Assembly: GCA_028709135.1 (NCBI GenBank)
Contig: JAQVXN010000162.1
Location: 1 to 5,276, forward strand
DNA length: 5,276 nt
Source of the DNA: Bacteroidaceae bacterium
GTDB taxonomy: Bacteria; Bacteroidota; Bacteroidia; Bacteroidales; Bacteroidaceae
Direction: 5' to 3'
Both the position numbers and the translations under genes were made by a program. The first letter of the stretch is position 1, and every line of letters begins with the position of its first letter. Under the pieces are notes generated by a model that worked only from the letters and a program-made list of their open reading frames with translations, ran no database searches and was not told the origin of the DNA. Of the stretch, positions 1 to 5,192 are shown piece after piece.

Positions 1-329
1 CTAAAACCACCGGATACACGCACTTTGCGCTTTACTTCTTTTGCGCAACGCTCAGCACCAGAATTTCCGCATGGAACTTCTGGAACGGTGATATATCTCA
101 AATGTTCATTTGCATATTCACGGAGTCTTTTTAGCAAGCATCTTTCTTCGTCGAATCGGACAATCCGCTGCTTTCCTTCAATGGCTTGCTGATATTCAGC
201 ATCACCCATATCCAGAATCTCCAGGAATTTATTAGAATAATCCTTAATCTCCTTTTCGCTGAAATACACTCCCATGTCCATGAGTTCCTTTTTCCACTTA
301 TTGGTATCGAAGAAAAAGGATCTCAACAT
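1..329 (-). pseudogene. IS66-family transposase, C-terminal fragment (runs off left edge)
   Basis: The minus-strand frame is open from an ATG at 329 to the window edge (about 109 codons), so the C-terminus lies outside the window. It reads from MLRSFFFDTNKWKKEL, through EYANEHLRYITVPEVP and CGNSGAERCAKEVKRK, to VSGGF at the edge. A pattern of the type P.(D/G)N..AER..(K/R).K.KVSG.FR is characteristic of the C-terminal catalytic region of IS66 (DDE) transposases, where the Glu of AER is usually taken as part of the active site. The N-terminal two thirds of the family are missing. There is an in-frame TAA at 342-344, and the ATG at 329 is probably just an internal Met. In the next frame, positions about 330-419 read PRKKHNTGLVC followed by a stop, which may be the preceding IS66 segment before a frame break. 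No start site or terminal repeat is visible, so this is a remnant and not an active element. Confidence 0.7.
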
Positions 330-468
330 ACAAGCCCGGTATTATGTTTTTTACGAGGTGGGAACAAAAACATAGTGAACAGCAACAAACCGGTATAGAA
401 AAGCCACGTCCAAATTCTAGAAACAGTGGTCTTTTATTACGACTTAGGGTAATGAGTATTTATGGGTA

Positions 469-1494
469 CTAATTTACTAAAATATCAGCAGTTATGTTTA
501 ATGATGGAGTAGGGTTATCGGAATTTTGTGTTATAATTTCTGTAATGAAACTAAAATTGTTTATTTCTTCATTTAATACTAATGTTGATAGTATTTTTAT
601 TTGATCTTTTTTATGTAATTGAATATAGTTTGTTGACTTTGCTATTATAGATATATCATAAACATATCTTTTTGATATTATATCTGAATTATTATCCGAT
701 ATTGACAGGGTTATATTGTTTTCATAAGAACTATAATCTTTATTATAAGCTGGACTGGATAAATATGTTCTTGCCCAATAATTAATGGTGTCTGTATTTA
801 ACTGTACATCAATTCTTTTTACAATAAATTTTCTCTTTTCCTCATATGGTAAGATTATTTTTTCCTCAGGTAAATATTTAAAACTGATAGAGGGTTCATT
901 AAATCCATAAAAATAAATACCTGACATTAATAATTCCAGATTATTGTTGTCATATTGATTTGCAATTTCTTTTGGGAATACTTCTTCTGGTTTCTTTCTA
1001 AAAGTAAATAGTTTATTTAGATTATTTGTAAATAATGTTCTATAGTAGATAGGTTTTACTATAAATTTAAAAGATTTATTACTTACTTTATCAACATACA
1101 TAATATACAAATTATTTTTAGAAAAAATAATATCAGAATATCTGCTATTATTAATATTCAAAATATAATTTTGCAAAATTTCATTATCTATATCAGTGAA
1201 ATTATAATCATCTTTGCTTTCAAGCATTGTGTTTTTGGGTGATTTATCATTTATACTGATTTCTGATTTACCGGTGCCGCCACTCTTATTTCCACTTAGC
1301 TGCGCTATGGTTATAGCCTTTTCAATCATTTTGGAAAAATCACCATTTATCTTTCCATTGCTCAATTCATTTAAAGAGCATTCACTAGAGCATATGTTAT
1401 ATGCACTTTTGATATTGGTAAATAATACATGCAAAAAAACTGATATTATACAAAAAAGTAAAACTAGTTTCAATAATTTTCTTATACAAATCAT
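469..1494 (-). CDS. Unrecognised membrane-anchored or exported protein, 341 aa
   Basis: I do not recognise a family. The ATG at 1494 is preceded by GGAGG (plus-strand CCTCC at 1504-1508) at 9 nt spacing, which fixes the start. Residues 5-6 (RK) and 9 (K) precede a hydrophobic stretch at about 7-25 (LLKLVLLFCIISVFLHVLF), so the protein is exported with an N-terminal anchor or poorly cleaved signal. There is no lipobox and no LPXTG motif. Cys35 and Cys39 (CSSEC) lie just outside the membrane. Residues about 45-100 are polar and probably flexible (SGNKSGGTGKSE). Residues about 100-341 alternate hydrophobic and polar residues, rich in Ile, Asn, Tyr and Ser, consistent with beta structure. The gene starts 57 nt after the stop of the 537-aa secreted protein gene, so co-transcription is likely. 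Its ribosome binding site is buried in the intercistronic hairpin at 1502-1540. I find no convincing terminator after its TAG stop. Base composition is very AT-rich, like the upstream gene. Coding status is well supported by length, start and signal; function is unknown. Confidence 0.85.
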   Translation of the reverse strand: MICIRKLLKLVLLFCIISVFLHVLFTNIKSAYNICSSECSLNELSNGKINGDFSKMIEKAITIAQLSGNKSGGTGKSEISINDKSPKNTMLESKDDYNFTDIDNEILQNYILNINNSRYSDIIFSKNNLYIMYVDKVSNKSFKFIVKPIYYRTLFTNNLNKLFTFRKKPEEVFPKEIANQYDNNNLELLMSGIYFYGFNEPSISFKYLPEEKIILPYEEKRKFIVKRIDVQLNTDTINYWARTYLSSPAYNKDYSSYENNITLSISDNNSDIISKRYVYDISIIAKSTNYIQLHKKDQIKILSTLVLNEEINNFSFITEIITQNSDNPTPSLNITADILVN

Positions 1495-1501
1495 ATTAAA
1501 T

Positions 1502-1540
1502 TACCTCCAATAGCACATTCAGTATGTGCTATTGGAGGTA
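1502..1540 (-). promoter_or_regulatory. Intercistronic hairpin containing the ribosome binding site of the 341-aa gene
   Basis: Positions 1502-1518 and 1524-1540 are perfectly complementary over 17 bp, with a 5-nt loop (1519-1523). In the minus-strand mRNA the 3' arm ends in GGAGGTA, which is the Shine-Dalgarno sequence of the 341-aa gene (9 nt before its ATG at 1494). The 5' arm carries the matching CCUCC anti-SD. No U-run follows (the next bases are AATTTAATATG), so this is not a typical rho-independent terminator. Immediately 5' of it, at 1542-1546, lies another GGAGG on the mRNA, 5 nt after the stop of the upstream gene. It can pair with the same CCUCC across a 3-nt loop, so two mutually exclusive pairings are possible. 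The structure is read directly from the sequence; a translation-gating role is inferred. Confidence 0.75.
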
Positions 1541-1551
1541 TCCTCCTTTAT

Positions 1552-3165
1552 TTAATCCCACCAAGAACAGTTGTATTGATATTGCCAATATATTATACCA
1601 GTATAAGTATTGTAAGTATCTAAATCTACTTCAACACGCACTTTATCTCCTACTTTACTTAGTACATAGGATCCTGTATCTCCAACTTGATTTACATGAA
1701 TTTGGTCATAGTTGTTTTTTTGGTACAGATAGTTCGGACCATATGAATAAATATTATAGGAATTACTTACTGTACCTGGCACCATTGTTAAGTAAGAAAA
1801 AACTGTACTTACATAATTCCCAAAAGGGACATACCCTGCTAAAGGACTTATATAATTCCAAATATCATACACAATAGAACCATCATTTGCATTTGATCTG
1901 GCGTTAATGAGTACTCTTGCCTGATTTATACAATTAGTATCATATGGATTATTTGCATCTCCGTTAACTCTTCCCACACCAGCTTTTACATGCGAATAGT
2001 ATAAACCCTTATTTGATGTTTTGATTAATTTATTCGTACTTTCATCATAAACACAATGCACATTTCCGTTAAGAGAATTATTAAGACCATATGAAAAATT
2101 ATAATCAATTTGGTCTCCAAGCCAATTTCCCCAATATGCATCAATATCCGCCAAGAAAAAGTTAACGTCAATGGAACCAGCCATATCAATATCAAGTGCA
2201 GCTAGATTATAATTATCATAATGCAAATGATACCAAGCCTGTTGCTCACCAACAAGACTATCCCCTTTTAGAATATAAGATGGTAAATTATAATCGTCGG
2301 GGTTAACCCCATCATAGCCAGCTGCGTTTAAGTCATTAATTAATCGAATCCATTCCAATTTGTCATTATAACTGTACATTGTTGATAAAACAAGAGTTGA
2401 GTTTTGTGTGCTTTCTTCAGAAGAGTTTGAAGTAGCATCCTTAGAGTACACTGATGAGCTATTTCCGCCGTTGCTAACTATTCTTTTCTTAAACTCTTCT
2501 GCTGTATTTTTTGATTTAGCCCAAATATTATTTATTTTTTTATACAAGTCACTGTCCGTACTATCTTTTTCTATATCATTAGATTCTGCTGTTTCACCTA
2601 ACTGCTCAAATATTGTTTCATCAATATGTCCATAAATCAATTTATCTTCTCCCGTTTTAGTATTCTCAACTAGCAGATAATATGTCGGTTTACCACTTGC
2701 AGGTATATCGAAATCCATGAACTTTATCGGATTTTTACCATTATAAACATTCATCCTTAAAACATTAATGTCAGGATCACCAGATAAATCAAGCATAATC
2801 TTCTGGTCTTCCTTTCCAATGTATTTATCAAAGAAAGGACGACCTTTTACATTCATTTCATATCCGGCATCACTAAATTGAACTTTTGCTTTAATATGAA
2901 TTTCATTCTTACTAAAAGCAAAACTCAATTCTGCATCTTTGATATCTACGCATTCTTGATTAAGGTTACCATCTCTTTGTCCTTTGAGTTTATTAAGCAA
3001 GAAATCTTTTTGCAATATTATCCCTTTATCTTCTATTGCATTATTTTTAATAAACACAACATCTTGGCCTGCATTTGTCAAATTGCTTTCTCCGGCAAAG
3101 GCAACAGCTGATAATGATATCAACATTGTCAAAGCAAGGAAAATACTCGTGATACGTTTCTTCAT
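1552..3165 (-). CDS. Unrecognised secreted protein with signal peptide, 537 aa
   Basis: I do not recognise a family. The longest reading starts at 3186, but the strong SD (GGAGG, plus-strand 3175-3179) lies inside that extension. The ATG at 3165 (MKKRITS) sits 9 nt after it and begins a textbook signal peptide, so I choose 3165; an ATG at 3171 is only 3 nt from the SD. Residues 1-24 comprise MKKR, a hydrophobic core, and AFA before GES, a type I signal peptidase site. Residues about 70-185 look like a beta-rich domain (FSKNEIHIKAKVQF, IMLDLSGDPDINVLRMNVYN). Residues about 190-260 are a charged then Ser/Asn/Thr-rich linker. Residues about 262-537 form a Tyr/Asn/Asp-rich domain with many aromatics, including LDIDMAGSIDVNFFLADIDA and a WQYQYNCSWWD C-terminus. 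Mature cysteines are 72, 371, 412 and 533. No cell-wall sorting signal, catalytic motif or repeat is recognised, so free secretion or non-covalent attachment is likely. It is probably the first gene of an operon with the 341-aa gene. Confidence 0.9.
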   Translation of the reverse strand: MKKRITSIFLALTMLISLSAVAFAGESNLTNAGQDVVFIKNNAIEDKGIILQKDFLLNKLKGQRDGNLNQECVDIKDAELSFAFSKNEIHIKAKVQFSDAGYEMNVKGRPFFDKYIGKEDQKIMLDLSGDPDINVLRMNVYNGKNPIKFMDFDIPASGKPTYYLLVENTKTGEDKLIYGHIDETIFEQLGETAESNDIEKDSTDSDLYKKINNIWAKSKNTAEEFKKRIVSNGGNSSSVYSKDATSNSSEESTQNSTLVLSTMYSYNDKLEWIRLINDLNAAGYDGVNPDDYNLPSYILKGDSLVGEQQAWYHLHYDNYNLAALDIDMAGSIDVNFFLADIDAYWGNWLGDQIDYNFSYGLNNSLNGNVHCVYDESTNKLIKTSNKGLYYSHVKAGVGRVNGDANNPYDTNCINQARVLINARSNANDGSIVYDIWNYISPLAGYVPFGNYVSTVFSYLTMVPGTVSNSYNIYSYGPNYLYQKNNYDQIHVNQVGDTGSYVLSKVGDKVRVEVDLDTYNTYTGIIYWQYQYNCSWWD

Positions 3166-3174
3166 GATCATAGA

Positions 3175-3179
3175 CCTCC
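3175..3179 (-). promoter_or_regulatory. Ribosome binding site that decides the start of the 537-aa gene
   Basis: The minus strand reads TGGAGGTCT, then ATG, ATC, ATG. GGAGG lies 9 nt before the ATG at 3165 but only 3 nt before the ATG at 3171, and it falls within codons 3-4 of the longer reading from 3186. This favours the start at 3165 and removes seven residues from the longest ORF. Confidence 0.7.
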
Positions 3180-3221
3180 ATTTCATATTGACTTTAGAGT
3201 GTTCTTGTTATACATTGGTAT

Positions 3222-3252
3222 TGTATAAAGCTCTAAATATTCACTCAATCAA
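3222..3252 (-). promoter_or_regulatory. Candidate sigma-A-type promoter for the secreted-protein genes
   Basis: On the minus strand TTGATT (3252-3247) is followed after 18 nt by TTATAC (3228-3223); TATACA at 3227-3222 would give 19 nt. Transcription would start near 3215 and give a 5' leader of about 50 nt before the SD at 3175-3179. Neither hexamer is perfect. A second -10-like TATAAC (3212-3207) has only a weak partner (TTAGAG). AT-rich DNA gives such matches by chance, so this is tentative. Confidence 0.35.
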
Positions 3253-3347
3253 AAGACTTTGACGTGTCCAAAAATGAGGATATACGAGAGCTTTTTACAT
3301 TTGACTGGCAATCCTATGAGTTTACCCGGCGACCTAATATGTACCAT
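3249..3347 (-). CDS. Possible small ORF, 32 aa, with consensus ribosome binding site
   Basis: The minus-strand ATG at 3347 is preceded by AAAAAGGAGGTGG (GGAGG is plus-strand CCTCC at 3358-3362, 10 nt spacing), as good an SD as any in the window. The predicted peptide begins MVHIRSPGKLIGLPVKCKK and ends SYILIFGHVKVF. It is basic, with a hydrophobic C-terminal third, and contains one Cys. I recognise no family. Its stop codon overlaps the candidate -35 of the 537-aa gene, about 84 bases upstream of that gene's start. The same frame is open for about 31 codons further upstream, interrupted only by the TAG two codons before this ATG. It could therefore be a decayed longer gene, a leader peptide, or a chance ORF. 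The opposite strand also has a 63-codon open frame here, but without a ribosome binding site. Confidence 0.3.
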   Translation of the reverse strand: MVHIRSPGKLIGLPVKCKKLSYILIFGHVKVF

Positions 3348-3381
3348 AGCCTATCCACCTCCTTTTTCAGTCTGTCTTATA

Positions 3382-3437
3382 TCGATACAGAGGGAAGTTT
3401 TTTGCCCTCTATAAGTATATGTGCGACAAAGTATCGA
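3382..3437 (-). other. Structured leader segment upstream of the 32-codon ORF
   Basis: AGAGGG (3389-3394) and CCCTCT (3405-3410) form a 6-bp stem with a 10-nt loop. TCGATAC (3382-3388), directly beside one arm, is complementary to GTATCGA (3431-3437). In the minus-strand RNA this gives a 13-bp coaxially stackable hairpin with a one-sided 20-nt bulge, ending about 20 nt before the strong SD at 3358-3362. A 19-codon ORF (3409-3468, peptide beginning MKHFFRIKDTFDTL), with AAGGA 6 nt before its ATG, overlaps the hairpin. The structure is modest and could be fortuitous. Confidence 0.3.
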
Positions 3438-3468
3438 ATGTATCCTTTATTCTAAAGAAATGTTTCAT

Positions 3469-3904
3469 TCCTTTTCCTTAAAATAATAACACTATTACAT
3501 GATTTTTTCTATTTATACTTTTATTATATACCTTCCATATGTTATAAATCGTCAAATAGTCCTATTAATTTTAGGCATATTTTACTTTTATTTGAGTTAT
3601 AACCCACAACAATCTATGCTTTCGTGCAAACATCTAACCTGACACCTTATACATATATAGACAGTTAAAATATATAAAACGTTGCATATTTCCCAAAATA
3701 AATTTGCATGTTACGAGAAAAGGCGATGAAATAGAGTTCAGAAGCAAGAATAAAACAAGACGTTAATCTGTTACATCGATTATTATTTCCCATAGAAGGT
3801 AGAGAAAGAAAAACGAACACTAAACCTATTGCTTTTATGTAATAAGTATTGAAGTACATAATGTAATCTACCATATCATGGCATAATTCTTATACATTCA
3901 GCTA
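3469..3904. other. AT-rich intergenic region with no convincing gene
   Basis: This stretch is very AT-rich. The longest minus-strand reading (3665-3874, 69 codons) has no ribosome binding site and no recognisable content. On the plus strand, 3708-3842 reads MLREKAMK, a TAG stop, then a short charged segment ending KTNTKPIAFM. It may be a gene scrap but is too short to name. A weak minus-strand promoter candidate is TTGACG (3555-3550) with TATATA (3530-3525), a long 19-nt spacer; it would read toward the small ORFs and the 537-aa gene. Confidence 0.5.
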
Positions 3905-4206
3905 TGCACGAAATTCGTCCAGCGCCATGCCGCCTTTTAGGCATAAATCCCGTCGTTTCCGTGCTTCCTCTGCCCATTCGTAAAAGGCTTCTTTTCAGCC
4001 TGTTCCAGCTTGTCCAGCCATTCCAGCCGCAGGAACTCAAAATAGACATGCACCTTTGAGAGTGTGTTTAAATCATCCTTTATTTCCGCCATCAGCTTCG
4101 AGTCTTTATCGGAATACAGGCTGTAAAGGTTTTCCCCGAGAGATACAAACATCTTGATAACATCTACGCCACAATCCTGGACACATGGGCGAGCGAGCCA
4201 GCCCAA
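3905..4206 (-). pseudogene. Broken GC-rich gene fragment, possibly from an integrative/conjugative element
   Basis: The minus-strand frame from about 4206 to the TAA at 3937-3939 encodes a convincing internal protein segment, including DVIKMFVSLGENLYSLYSDK and KVHVYFEFLRLEWLDKLEQA. The only in-frame starts are a TTG at 4206 and an internal ATG at 4152, neither with an SD. Directly after the TAA another frame continues with KGGMALDEFRA and a TAG at about 3903, a credible C-terminus displaced by a frame change. Upstream, a further frame reads SLEYISLWAGSLAHVSRIVA and a stop, also protein-like. This pattern fits a gene broken by indels. GC content is clearly higher than in the flanks, which suggests a foreign origin. 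The style resembles small hypothetical proteins of Clostridia conjugative elements, but that is impression and not a firm family match; no function is assigned. Confidence 0.5.
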
Positions 4207-4343
4207 AGGCTGATATATTCAAGACTGGTAACGCGGCTGGTAACGGCAGCTTGCCCGTCAAACGGCGGGAAATACGTGGCGGCTTCTGCGGTGCAGGGTT
4301 AAGGCGCAGGTAAGAGGCAGCCGGGATATGTGCAGAAAGGAAA

Positions 4344-4375
4344 GACCGCAAATCTACTGCAATAGATTTACGGTC
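4344..4375 (-). terminator. Rho-independent terminator-like hairpin, minus strand
   Basis: GACCGCAAATCTA (4344-4356) pairs with TAGATTTACGGTC (4363-4375) around a 6-nt loop. The one plus-strand C/A mismatch becomes a G-U pair in the minus-strand RNA, giving 13 continuous pairs. On the minus strand the stem is followed by TTTCCTTTCT, a T-rich tail; on the plus strand no T-run follows. It lies downstream of the DUF1540 gene and could be a backup terminator, or a leftover from the GC-rich foreign segment it borders. A TTG-started reading (4106-4381) begins inside this stem and is not a real gene. Confidence 0.55.
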
Positions 4376-4506
4376 AGGCAAAAAGAAAATTTACTTTATC
4401 ACACTTAATTGAAAAGTAAAAAAACCTAATGATTTGCCAGTTTGTAAATTATCTTGCATTGCAATAGAATTCTCATACGAAGGATTGTAGAAAAGCACAT
4501 GAATAA

Positions 4507-4527
4507 GGCAGGCTTTTTGAGCCTGCC
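4507..4527 (-). terminator. Terminator of the DUF1540 gene
   Basis: GGCAGGCT (4507-4514) and AGCCTGCC (4520-4527) form an 8-bp GC-rich stem with a 5-nt loop. On the minus strand it is followed by TTATTCATG, a short T-rich run. It begins 15 bases after the TAA stop of the minus-strand DUF1540 gene (4543-4545), the position expected for its intrinsic terminator. Confidence 0.65.
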
Positions 4528-4542
4528 CCTTGGGGGACAATC

Positions 4543-4722
4543 TTACGTGGCGCTGGTTTCCGATTTGAATGTTGCGCAGTCAGTTTCTTCATTTGACATG
4601 GCATTTCGGTGCTGCACTTCAATTTTTTCGGCAGAACACTTATCTCCGGTCATATAGTAATAGCAACTGTTTACAACACATTTTATTCCCGGGTTTGGTT
4701 GATTTAATTTGTTAACTTGCAT
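4543..4722 (-). CDS. DUF1540 domain-containing protein, 59 aa
   Basis: The minus-strand ATG at 4722 is preceded by AAGGAGG (GGAGG is plus-strand CCTCC at 4730-4734, 7 nt spacing), an ideal ribosome binding site. The 59-residue product runs from MQVNKLNQPNPG to ETSAT. It contains the DUF1540 core: IKCVVNSCYYY (Cys15, Cys20), GDKCSAEKIEVQ (Cys29) and ETDCATF (Cys49). DUF1540 proteins are short, widespread in Clostridia and Bacilli, and carry four conserved cysteines that plausibly bind a metal. Their function is not established; small size and cysteine content suggest a cytoplasmic metal-binding or redox-related role, and this is inference. The gene appears monocistronic: promoter candidate at 4808-4836, leader hairpin at 4753-4795, terminator at 4507-4527. 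The plus-strand frame across it (4454-4657) is only its antisense shadow. Confidence 0.9.
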   Translation of the reverse strand: MQVNKLNQPNPGIKCVVNSCYYYMTGDKCSAEKIEVQHRNAMSNEETDCATFKSETSAT

Positions 4723-4752
4723 GTTGAAACCTCCTTGTGACCAAACATAATC

Positions 4753-4795
4753 CCTCCGCCAAGCTTTAACTTACGAAGCTTCAACACTACGGAGG
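4753..4795 (-). promoter_or_regulatory. Leader hairpin upstream of the DUF1540 gene
   Basis: CCTCCG (4753-4758) pairs with CGGAGG (4790-4795), and inside it AAGCTT (4761-4766) pairs with AAGCTT (4776-4781) around a 9-nt loop, with an asymmetric internal loop between. In the minus-strand RNA the 3' arm ends CGGAGGGATT, followed by an ATG at 4748 that opens a 14-codon ORF. That ORF (MFGHKEVSTCKLTN) overlaps the DUF1540 start in another frame. The GGAGG to ATG spacing is only 4 nt, so translation of this short ORF is doubtful. Confidence 0.45.
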
Positions 4796-4807
4796 TTTTA
4801 AATCTAT

Positions 4808-4836
4808 TATCTACTTTTTTCAACTCAAAAATACAA
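4808..4836 (-). promoter_or_regulatory. Candidate promoter of the DUF1540 gene
   Basis: On the minus strand TTGTAT (4836-4831) and TAGATA (4813-4808) are separated by 17 nt. The start would fall near 4800, so the leader hairpin at 4753-4795 would be at the very 5' end of the transcript. The -35 match is weak and the region is AT-rich, so this is tentative. Confidence 0.35.
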
Positions 4837-4892
4837 AGAAAAAGTTTCTATATATTTTTAGTCTGTAATCCCATCTGATCAAGTTAAGTGAA

Positions 4893-5092
4893 ATATATTA
4901 TGATTGCTCCCCAGAAAGTCGTGAAACGACTTTTTCCTGCAGGTTTTACTGCAGGAAGTTGCAGCTCGCTGCAACCTGGTGCAATCACAATATGGTTATC
5001 CAACCTTCGTAAGAAGACTGATGAAATTTAAGAAATCTTAAATTTCATCAGAAAGTCACTTTGTGACTTTCTGGGTGATAACCATATTATAT
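4893..5092. mobile_element. MITE-like 200-bp structured element with terminal inverted repeats
   Basis: The first 28 bases (4893-4920) and the reverse complement of the last 28 (5065-5092) match at 22 positions. They share ATATA, TATG and an 11-base inner block CCCAGAAAGTC. GAA occurs directly outside both ends (4890-4892 and 5093-5095), a possible 3-bp target duplication. The interior is almost entirely palindromic. Left half: an outer stem 4895-4907/4981-4993 (12 of 13) enclosing three abutting hairpins, 4915-4933, 4934-4957 and 4958-4975. Right half: an outer stem 4989-5000/5077-5088 (12 bp perfect) enclosing 5005-5016, 5018-5051 (16 bp perfect) and 5051-5071. There is no coding capacity, so it would depend on a transposase supplied in trans. 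A structured non-coding RNA or a replication/transfer origin are alternatives. The inverted repeats are seen directly; mobility is inferred. Confidence 0.65.
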
Positions 5093-5163
5093 GAATTCTT
5101 TGTTTTACAGATACACTTCCTTTGAGTTATGCCTATATATCATATCGAAAAAATCTATTCGAA

Positions 5164-5192
5164 TTGTATTTGCATTCTAAATTAGCTATAAT
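5164..5192 (+). promoter_or_regulatory. Plus-strand promoter candidate reading out of the window
   Basis: TTGTAT (5164-5169) is followed after exactly 17 nt by a perfect TATAAT (5187-5192). The start would be near 5199, exactly at an inverted repeat AAGAGG/CCTCTT (5198-5203 and 5217-5222, 13-nt loop), which could be an operator or a 5' hairpin. The -35 matches the consensus at only three positions. No start codon with an SD is visible before the right edge, so any gene served lies beyond 5276. Confidence 0.4.

Noticed and set aside
186..398. Plus-strand ORF of 70 codons
   Set aside because: It is antisense to the IS66 transposase fragment, which has recognisable family motifs on the minus strand.
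1214..1513. Plus-strand ORF of 99 codons
   Set aside because: It is entirely antisense to the start of the 341-aa gene. Its hydrophobic look is the reverse reading of AT-rich coding sequence.
1524..1877. Plus-strand ORF of 117 codons
   Set aside because: It is antisense to the C-terminal part of the 537-aa secreted protein and starts inside the intercistronic hairpin. The opposite strand has a far longer frame with signal peptide and SD.
3280..3350. Riboswitch-like sequence (minus-strand GGTCGCCGGGTAAACTCATAGG)
   Set aside because: It recalls the 3' part of cyclic-di-GMP (GEMM-type) riboswitches, but I cannot find the conserved 5' half or the expected paired stems, so I do not call it.
3264..3455. 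Plus-strand ORF of 63 codons with protein-like composition (SKNEDIRELFTFDWQSYEF)
   Set aside because: It has no ribosome binding site and no recognisable family, and it lies opposite a minus-strand frame with a strong SD. A plus-strand TTGACG/TATACG pair with 16-nt spacing nearby is noted but not enough.
4106..4381. Minus-strand ORF of 91 codons starting with TTG
   Set aside because: Its first codons lie inside the terminator-like hairpin 4344-4375, it has no SD, and it overlaps the better-supported fragment in another frame.
4893..5092. Retron msr-msd, or a pair of tRNA or tRNA-like genes
   Set aside because: The two cloverleaf-like halves lack tRNA signatures (T-loop TTCGA box, acceptor CCA context, correct arm sizes). 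No reverse transcriptase is present in the window, and the terminal inverted repeats fit a mobile element better.
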